Assembly (NCBI GenBank): GCA_965659005.1 | Contig: CBFHVG010000009.1 | Coordinates: 1-11,762 of the forward strand | Origin: CAYPTY01 sp965659005 | GTDB taxonomy: Bacteria > Bacteroidota > Rhodothermia > Balneolales > Balneolaceae | Length of the DNA: 11,762 nucleotides | Direction of reading: 5' to 3' | Made by a program: the position numbers and the translations under genes | The notes under the pieces: generated by a model | What the model saw: the letters and a program-made list of their open reading frames with translations, nothing else | Database searches by the model: none | Told to the model about the DNA's origin: nothing | Shown here: piece by piece, positions 6,539 through 11,762 of the stretch | Layout: each line of letters opens with the position of its first letter | Numbering within the stretch: position 1 is the first letter of the stretch

Positions 6539-9500
6539 ATGAGAGTCTATTCGCTAAGCTTAGTCATACTCCTTTCCTTTGTTATTTCTTGTTCATCATC
6601 AGATGTCTATATAGAGAAAAAACAGAGTGCCTGGGAATCGAGACCTACACCATCTTCAGGTGAGTTAGTTTATGAGGTCTTTCTTGTTGGGGATGGAGGA
6701 GCACCACAATTTGATGGCGAGGATCCTGTTTTCAATCTGCTGAATAGCATGACACTTAACATATCCAAGAATAGCGCTGTGGTCTTTCTTGGTGATAATT
6801 TATATCCAGCGGGCCTGCCTGATAGTTTAGATCCCAAACGTAGTTATTACGAAAAGCGTCTTACAACACAGCTTGATGCCATTAAAGACTCAAAAGCACG
6901 AATTGTCTTTGTACCGGGCAATCATGATTGGGATGATGGTGGTCAGGAAGGTCTGGAAAGAGTGCGAAGACAAGAAGAATTCATTGAATCCTACCTTGAT
7001 CAAGGGAACACGTTTCTACCTGATGATGGGTTTCCCGGCCCGCATGAAGTTAAATTGTTGGATGCTGATGACGTACCGGGTTATGATGAAGATATTCGGT
7101 TATTAGCAATTGATACCCAATGGTGGCTTCATAAACATGAGAAACCTTTTGGAGACACAGGAGAATATGACCTTCATGATCCAGGCAATTTCCTAAATGA
7201 ACTTGAGGATATCCTTAGAAAAAGAAGAAAGGATAACATCATCATGGCTGCCCATCATCCGCTTTTTTCAAATGGCTCACATGGAGGGCGATTACCAGCA
7301 AGCACACACTTTAAACCGCCAGTTTTTGGATCAATTTATGCTTTATATCGTAGGTTTTTAGGCCTTGAGCAAGACATAGTTCATCATAAATACAGAGAGT
7401 TAAAAGAATCGTTGATGCGAATCCTAACTCAGCAACCGGATCTATTTTATGCATCCGGTCATGATCATAACCTTCAGTTGTTTGAACAACGAGCTCGAAT
7501 TGATCAATACTATATAGTAAGTGGTTCAGCAAGTAAGGAGACCTATACAGCAAATGGTCGAGGAAGTAGCTTCAACTATGATAAAAAAGGATTCGCCAAG
7601 CTTAACTATTACCTTGATGGGTCCATTTGGGTTGAATTCTGGGCACCTATTGAGGACGGCTCACAGGGCAAGCTTTTGTTCCGAACTCAACTGAAAGCCC
7701 CAAGAGAACAGTTTCCAGAACCCGATCCTGTTTTTGAAGAAACACTAAAAGATAGTGTCGCCATAGTTGCTGCTAATCCCGAATATGACAGAGGCACTAA
7801 ATTCACACGTTTCTTTATTGGAGAGCATCGGAGGGATGCCTGGTCTATACCTGTTTCAGCACCCGTATTTGATATTGAAGAAGAAAAAAGAGGTCTGGAG
7901 GCCATTAGACTTGGCGGAAGAGGTCAATCAAACTCACTTCATCTGGAAGATTCACTTGGTAGAAAATATGTATTAAGATCAGTGGATAAAGTTGCCGGTA
8001 AAATCTGGGATGAAAATTTAAGGAAAACAGCTGCTTTAAGATTGGCTCAAGATCAGTTCTCATACATACATCCCTATGCAGCTTTTATTATTCCTCCACT
8101 TGCTGATGCTGCAGGTATCTATCATACCAAACCAAAATTATTCTATATACCCGGTGATCCTGCTCTAGGAGAGTTTGGTCAACTTGAAAAAGGTAAACTT
8201 GCTCTATTTGAAGAGAAACCTGATAACGACATGTCACATGAACCATCTGTCGGCCGATCTGAAGAGGTTCTCAGCTGGCGTCAAATGATCAGGGAAGTTG
8301 AGGGAGATATTGACCATCGCATTGATCAGCGACTCATGGCAAGATCCAGGCTTTTTGATATGTGGATCAGTGATTGGGACCGGCATTTTGACCAATGGCG
8401 CTGGGCTGCATTTGAACCTGCTGACAAAAAGGGAAAAATATATAAACCCATTCCAAGAGATCGGGATGTGGCATTCATGAAAATGGATAAATTACCATCT
8501 CTGGCTAAGTTAGGGCCATTCTTTCAGTACCAGGATTTCAGAGAAAGCTATGGAAATATCAAAGGGCTTACGCTAAACAGCCTTGGACTCACAAGAAGAT
8601 TTACAAACCAGTTAACACGCGAAGATTGGCTGGGTATTGCAGATAGCCTTCAGATGCAATTGACTGATGAGGTAATAGATGATGCAGTTAAAGTGTTTCC
8701 GGAAAAGGTGTATGAAAGATATGGTTCTGAAATAAGTCGCTTGCTAAAAATACGTCGAGATAAACTAAGCCAGGTCGCTTCAACCTATTATGACTTACAA
8801 ACAACCGTTGTCTCTGTCCCAGGATCAAATAAAAGAGAAGAATATATTGTCACCAAAATTGATGAATCAACAACGCGTGTTCAGGTCTATAAAATTACCA
8901 AGAAAGGCGAACGGAGAGGCAAATATTATGATCGTACTTTCGGTTATGATGAGACACAGGAAATAAGGCTTTATGCCTTAGGTGGAGATGATGTTTTCAG
9001 AACTGAAGGTGTATCTAATTCCAAAATTAAAATACTAATGATTGGTGGCCCGGGTGAAGACGAATTCAATGACTCTACACCTAAAAAAGGACGCAAGGAT
9101 TTTAAAGCTTATGATACAGATTCGGGTAATGTTTGGAATGTGGAAAGAAACACTAAAAGAATTGTATCGGATGATCCACTGATAAATCAGTACAACTACG
9201 AAAAAGACTTTCAATACAACAGGCTTCTTCCATTATTATTTGTGGGTGGTAATAATGATGATGGTTTTCTATTTGGAGGCGGCATAAAATTTGCCAGAAA
9301 TGAATTCCGAAAAACACCGGCATCAATACATACTATCAAAGCAAATCATTCTATATACAATAGCGCATTTAATGTGATTTACCAGGGTGAATGGTTCGGC
9401 CTATTATCTGCAAGAAGTTTTATGCTGGATGCCGAGATTCTTTCGCCAAATAACTTTAGAAACTTTTTTGGTCTAGGTAATGAGACAGAACAAACGGTAA

Positions 9501-10252
9501 GAAATATCAATTTTTATAGGGCGCAACTTTCCCAGTATATCCTGGCTCCATCAATAAAATTCAAAGAACTAAATGCTTTTGACTTCACCCTGGGGCCTAG
9601 ATTACAGATAACAGATGTCAGTCGAGACCCAAATGGGTTTCTTAATGATCCTCAACTCGGAATATCTGATAAAACTTTTGATGATCAGTGGTTTGCAGGT
9701 TTTGAAGCTAGCCTGAGTTTGTACGATGTTGACAACCATGTTAACCCGAAGCAAGGATTCAGCTTCTCTACGGATGCCAGAATTAATTTTGGCATCAGAA
9801 ACCTTTCAGATGACTTTTCTAAGTTGACCAGTGAGCTGAAATTATTCCTTTCACCAAGCCTTGTTCCGCAACTAACAATAGCTAATCGCGTAGGTATGGC
9901 TCATAATTTTGGTGAATTTCCATTTTATGAATCAAATGCTCTTGGGGGCAGACATAACTTAAGAGGATTCAGATCAACTCGTTTTGCAGGTCGTTCTAGT
10001 GTTTATCATAATCTGGAATTACGAGCTGAACTTTTTGATGTCTACCGTTACATATTTGCCGGCCGATTTGGTTTAAATGTTTTTATGGACACTGGTCGAG
10101 TATGGACAGATGGAGAAAACTCAAGTATATGGCATCAGGGTTTTGGAGGGGGCATTTGGTTCGATTTCCTTGGCTTTGCTGTGCTAAACTTTGATTATGG
10201 ACTATCGGAAGATGATGAATTTTATTCCTTCGGTTTAGGCTTCTTTTTCTGA
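6539..10252 (+). CDS. Lipoprotein: metallophosphoesterase fused to kinase-like region and Omp85-type barrel
   Basis: A 1237-residue multidomain envelope protein. A lipoprotein signal ends in VISC with acylated Cys18. Residues ~45-340 are a calcineurin-like metallophosphoesterase with all metal-ligand motifs: GDGG (51-54), GDN (85-87), GNHDW (127-131), AAHHP (237-241) and SGHDHN (306-311). Residues ~450-740 resemble an atypical kinase fold: YVLRSVDK (477-484), DWDRHFDQW (612-620) and IPRDRDVAF (638-646) recall the catalytic and metal-binding loops of HipA/CotH/Fam20-type kinases. This assignment is inference. LYALGGDDVF (811-820) and IGGPGEDEF (835-843) resemble calcium-binding GGxGxD turns. 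Residues ~895-1237 are an Omp85/surface-antigen beta-barrel, with the GGRHNLRGF signature (1136-1144) and a terminal FFF. No clear POTRA domain is seen. The layout recalls patatin-type Omp85 proteins with a different passenger. It follows the DUF5916 gene by 38 bp and probably shares its transcript. Substrate unknown. Confidence 0.88.
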   Translation: MRVYSLSLVILLSFVISCSSSDVYIEKKQSAWESRPTPSSGELVYEVFLVGDGGAPQFDGEDPVFNLLNSMTLNISKNSAVVFLGDNLYPAGLPDSLDPKRSYYEKRLTTQLDAIKDSKARIVFVPGNHDWDDGGQEGLERVRRQEEFIESYLDQGNTFLPDDGFPGPHEVKLLDADDVPGYDEDIRLLAIDTQWWLHKHEKPFGDTGEYDLHDPGNFLNELEDILRKRRKDNIIMAAHHPLFSNGSHGGRLPASTHFKPPVFGSIYALYRRFLGLEQDIVHHKYRELKESLMRILTQQPDLFYASGHDHNLQLFEQRARIDQYYIVSGSASKETYTANGRGSSFNYDKKGFAKLNYYLDGSIWVEFWAPIEDGSQGKLLFRTQLKAPREQFPEPDPVFEETLKDSVAIVAANPEYDRGTKFTRFFIGEHRRDAWSIPVSAPVFDIEEEKRGLEAIRLGGRGQSNSLHLEDSLGRKYVLRSVDKVAGKIWDENLRKTAALRLAQDQFSYIHPYAAFIIPPLADAAGIYHTKPKLFYIPGDPALGEFGQLEKGKLALFEEKPDNDMSHEPSVGRSEEVLSWRQMIREVEGDIDHRIDQRLMARSRLFDMWISDWDRHFDQWRWAAFEPADKKGKIYKPIPRDRDVAFMKMDKLPSLAKLGPFFQYQDFRESYGNIKGLTLNSLGLTRRFTNQLTREDWLGIADSLQMQLTDEVIDDAVKVFPEKVYERYGSEISRLLKIRRDKLSQVASTYYDLQTTVVSVPGSNKREEYIVTKIDESTTRVQVYKITKKGERRGKYYDRTFGYDETQEIRLYALGGDDVFRTEGVSNSKIKILMIGGPGEDEFNDSTPKKGRKDFKAYDTDSGNVWNVERNTKRIVSDDPLINQYNYEKDFQYNRLLPLLFVGGNNDDGFLFGGGIKFARNEFRKTPASIHTIKANHSIYNSAFNVIYQGEWFGLLSARSFMLDAEILSPNNFRNFFGLGNETEQTVRNINFYRAQLSQYILAPSIKFKELNAFDFTLGPRLQITDVSRDPNGFLNDPQLGISDKTFDDQWFAGFEASLSLYDVDNHVNPKQGFSFSTDARINFGIRNLSDDFSKLTSELKLFLSPSLVPQLTIANRVGMAHNFGEFPFYESNALGGRHNLRGFRSTRFAGRSSVYHNLELRAELFDVYRYIFAGRFGLNVFMDTGRVWTDGENSSIWHQGFGGGIWFDFLGFAVLNFDYGLSEDDEFYSFGLGFFF

Positions 10253-10363
10253 GACAAATGTTATTTAGACAATATTATTTCAAAACCGCTTATTTTAGAT
10301 AGTATTAAGAAATTTAGGCGCTCAATAATTTTATAGAAACTCGTGGTAACAGAAAGAGTAAAT
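10253..10363 (+). other. Intergenic spacer before the cyclase gene
   Basis: This is 111 bp of AT-rich sequence. I see no hairpin with a T-run that would terminate the phosphoesterase gene and no exact TAnnTTTG element, so it is open whether the cyclase is transcribed separately. Confidence 0.4.
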
Positions 10364-11762
10364 ATGCGCCTGCTCGCCGCTGTGATGTTTGCCGATATGG
10401 TAGGCTACACAAAATTGATGCAGGAAGATGAAGATCAAGCAAAAAAGCTTCGGGATCATCAGCGAAAAGTAATTGATACTTGTATTATTGATCACCATGG
10501 GCAGGTTATGCAATATTATGGTGACGGAACACTTACCATGTTTGGTTCAGCAATTGAAGCTGTAAAATGCGCCCGGGAAATTCAGAAGATTCTTAATAAT
10601 CAGTCTCCCAAAGTACCGGTCAGGATTGGTATTCATGTGGGTGATGTGGTTTATGATGATGAAGGAATTTATGGCGATGCAGTCAATCTTGCCGCCAGAG
10701 TTCAATCTCTTGCTGTTCCAGGTGGAGTTATGATTTCTGAACGAGTTTTTGATGAAATTAGAAATCATCCGGGTATAAGGGTCGAAGGATTTGGCAAACA
10801 TCAGCTAAAGAATGTTTATGAACCCATTGGTATCTATGCATTGGCTGATGAAGGCCTTGAGGTACCTTCTCAGGATAACATTCGTTCACAAACAGGAAGT
10901 AATCAGAACTCCATTGCTGTATTGCCTTTCGTAAATATGAGTGCTGATCCAGATAATGAATTTTTCAGTGATGGAATCACTGAGGAAATCATAAATGCGC
11001 TAGCAAAAGTGGACGGCCTTAATGTTTCAGCCAGAACCTCAGTATTTGCCTATAAGGGTTCAAATGTTGACCTCAGAAAAGTGGGTGAAGAATTAAATGT
11101 AAGTCGAATACTGGAAGGCTCAGTAAGACGATCGGGAAATCTGGTTCGAATTACAGCACAGCTCATTAATACGTCTAATGGCTTCCATGAATGGTCTGAA
11201 GTGTACAACAGGGAAATGAAAGATATTTTTGGAGTACAGGATGAAATATCAAGAATCATTGCCGGTAAGCTGGAAGAAAACTTCAATGATGCTTCAGATA
11301 TGCAACTATACGAAGCACATACCGATAGTATTGATGCCTATACCTTCTATCTGAAGGGCTTATATCATTTAAATAAATGGACTCCTGAAGACGGTTTTAA
11401 AGCTATTGAGGAATTTGAAAAGGCTATCAAGAAATGCACTACTTATACAAAAGCATATTCAGGGCTAGCTACTTGCTATACTTTTCTGGCTACTCTAGGA
11501 CAACTCAAAGCAGATGAAGCCTATCCAAAAGCAGAAGAATATGCAGCAAAAGCTATTGAATTGAATAACACACTTGCTGATTCCTATACAGCTCTCGGTT
11601 ATGTTGATCTGTTCTATCATTTGAACTATAAAAGAGCCGAAGCAAATTTCAGGAAAGCAATCACGCTTGAGCCGGATCATATAAAAGCCAGAGAGGCTTT
11701 AGGATTATTCTACAGAATCGTTGGTCGCTTTGATAAAATGATGAAGCATTATAAAATGGCTC
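10364..11762 (+). CDS. Class III nucleotide cyclase with TolB-like and TPR domains (runs off right edge)
   Basis: The frame is open for 466 codons to the window end. Residues 1-165 are a class III adenylate/guanylate cyclase catalytic domain. The metal-binding aspartates are D11 (FADMVGYT) and D54 (YYGDGTLTMF). The transition-state residues are N108 and R112, in GDAVNLAAR (104-112), and D105 is the second base-reading residue. The usual adenine-reading lysine before GDG is Gln50, so specificity or activity is uncertain. Residues ~182-302 (IAVLPFVNMSADPDNEFFSDGI through QDEISRIIAGKL) are the TolB-like domain often paired with such cyclases, followed by TPR units from ~325 (AYTFYLKGLYHLNKW; AKAIELNNTLADSYTALGYV; AEANFRKAITLEPDH). 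There is no membrane segment in the visible part, suggesting a cytosolic sensor or second-messenger enzyme. ATG 10364 has a weak GAG upstream; GTG 10343 (adding VTERVN-type residues) is a plausible earlier start. Confidence 0.88.
   Translation, partial: MRLLAAVMFADMVGYTKLMQEDEDQAKKLRDHQRKVIDTCIIDHHGQVMQYYGDGTLTMFGSAIEAVKCAREIQKILNNQSPKVPVRIGIHVGDVVYDDEGIYGDAVNLAARVQSLAVPGGVMISERVFDEIRNHPGIRVEGFGKHQLKNVYEPIGIYALADEGLEVPSQDNIRSQTGSNQNSIAVLPFVNMSADPDNEFFSDGITEEIINALAKVDGLNVSARTSVFAYKGSNVDLRKVGEELNVSRILEGSVRRSGNLVRITAQLINTSNGFHEWSEVYNREMKDIFGVQDEISRIIAGKLEENFNDASDMQLYEAHTDSIDAYTFYLKGLYHLNKWTPEDGFKAIEEFEKAIKKCTTYTKAYSGLATCYTFLATLGQLKADEAYPKAEEYAAKAIELNNTLADSYTALGYVDLFYHLNYKRAEANFRKAITLEPDHIKAREALGLFYRIVGRFDKMMKHYKMA

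Noticed and set aside
7311..7553. Antisense frame inside the phosphoesterase domain
   Set aside because: The opposite strand encodes the conserved SGHDHN metal site, so this frame is a by-product.
10331..11286. Minus-strand frames at 10331-10513, 10547-10801 and 11050-11286
   Set aside because: They lie opposite the cyclase and TolB-like domains, whose plus-strand frame is continuous and conserved.

Overview
The window looks like chromosomal DNA of a member of the Balneolota/Rhodothermota branch of the FCB superphylum (Bacteroidetes-like marine bacteria). This is inferred from three things. The first is the gene content: a CBM9-like/DUF5916 outer-membrane protein, a metallophosphoesterase fused to an Omp85-type barrel, and a cyclase with TolB-like and TPR domains. 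The second is the scarcity of Shine-Dalgarno sites. The third is several matches to the TAnnTTTG-type -7 promoter element of Bacteroidetes. No rRNA, tRNA, CRISPR array, insertion sequence or phage gene is visible. Most of the window is AT-rich, and ftsY looks clearly more GC-rich than its neighbours by eye.

Layout. Positions 1-581 (minus) hold the N-terminal part of a secreted or periplasmic TPR protein that runs off the left edge. Next come ftsY (662-1615, minus) and a CDP-alcohol phosphatidyltransferase (1640-2242, minus), 24 bp apart and probably one operon: phospholipid synthesis plus the SRP receptor, both membrane-biogenesis functions. A Nudix hydrolase of the ADP-ribose pyrophosphatase type (2302-2862, plus) is divergent from these. 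It overlaps by 11 bp, tail to tail, with a two-gene minus-strand module (2852-3543). That module encodes a MerR/excisionase-type HTH protein translationally coupled (ATGA overlap) to a 94-residue acidic protein that I do not recognise.

Positions 3544-3848 are a non-coding, very AT-rich interval. It holds a 12-bp direct repeat, a plausible plus-strand promoter and a clear intrinsic terminator belonging to no visible gene, so it may encode a short RNA or an attenuated leader.

Downstream on the plus strand are two large envelope genes, probably co-transcribed. One is a DUF5916 protein with an N-terminal CBM9-like domain (3849-6500). The other is a 1237-residue lipoprotein (6539-10252) that joins a calcineurin-like phosphoesterase, a middle region with kinase-like catalytic motifs, a GGxGxD-type strand region and a C-terminal Omp85 barrel. 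The window ends inside a class III nucleotide cyclase with TolB-like and TPR domains (10364 to the right edge), in which the lysine position that normally reads adenine is a glutamine.

The items most worth a second look are the phosphatase/kinase-like/Omp85 fusion, the HTH plus acidic-protein module with its operator-like region, and the orphan promoter-terminator unit.
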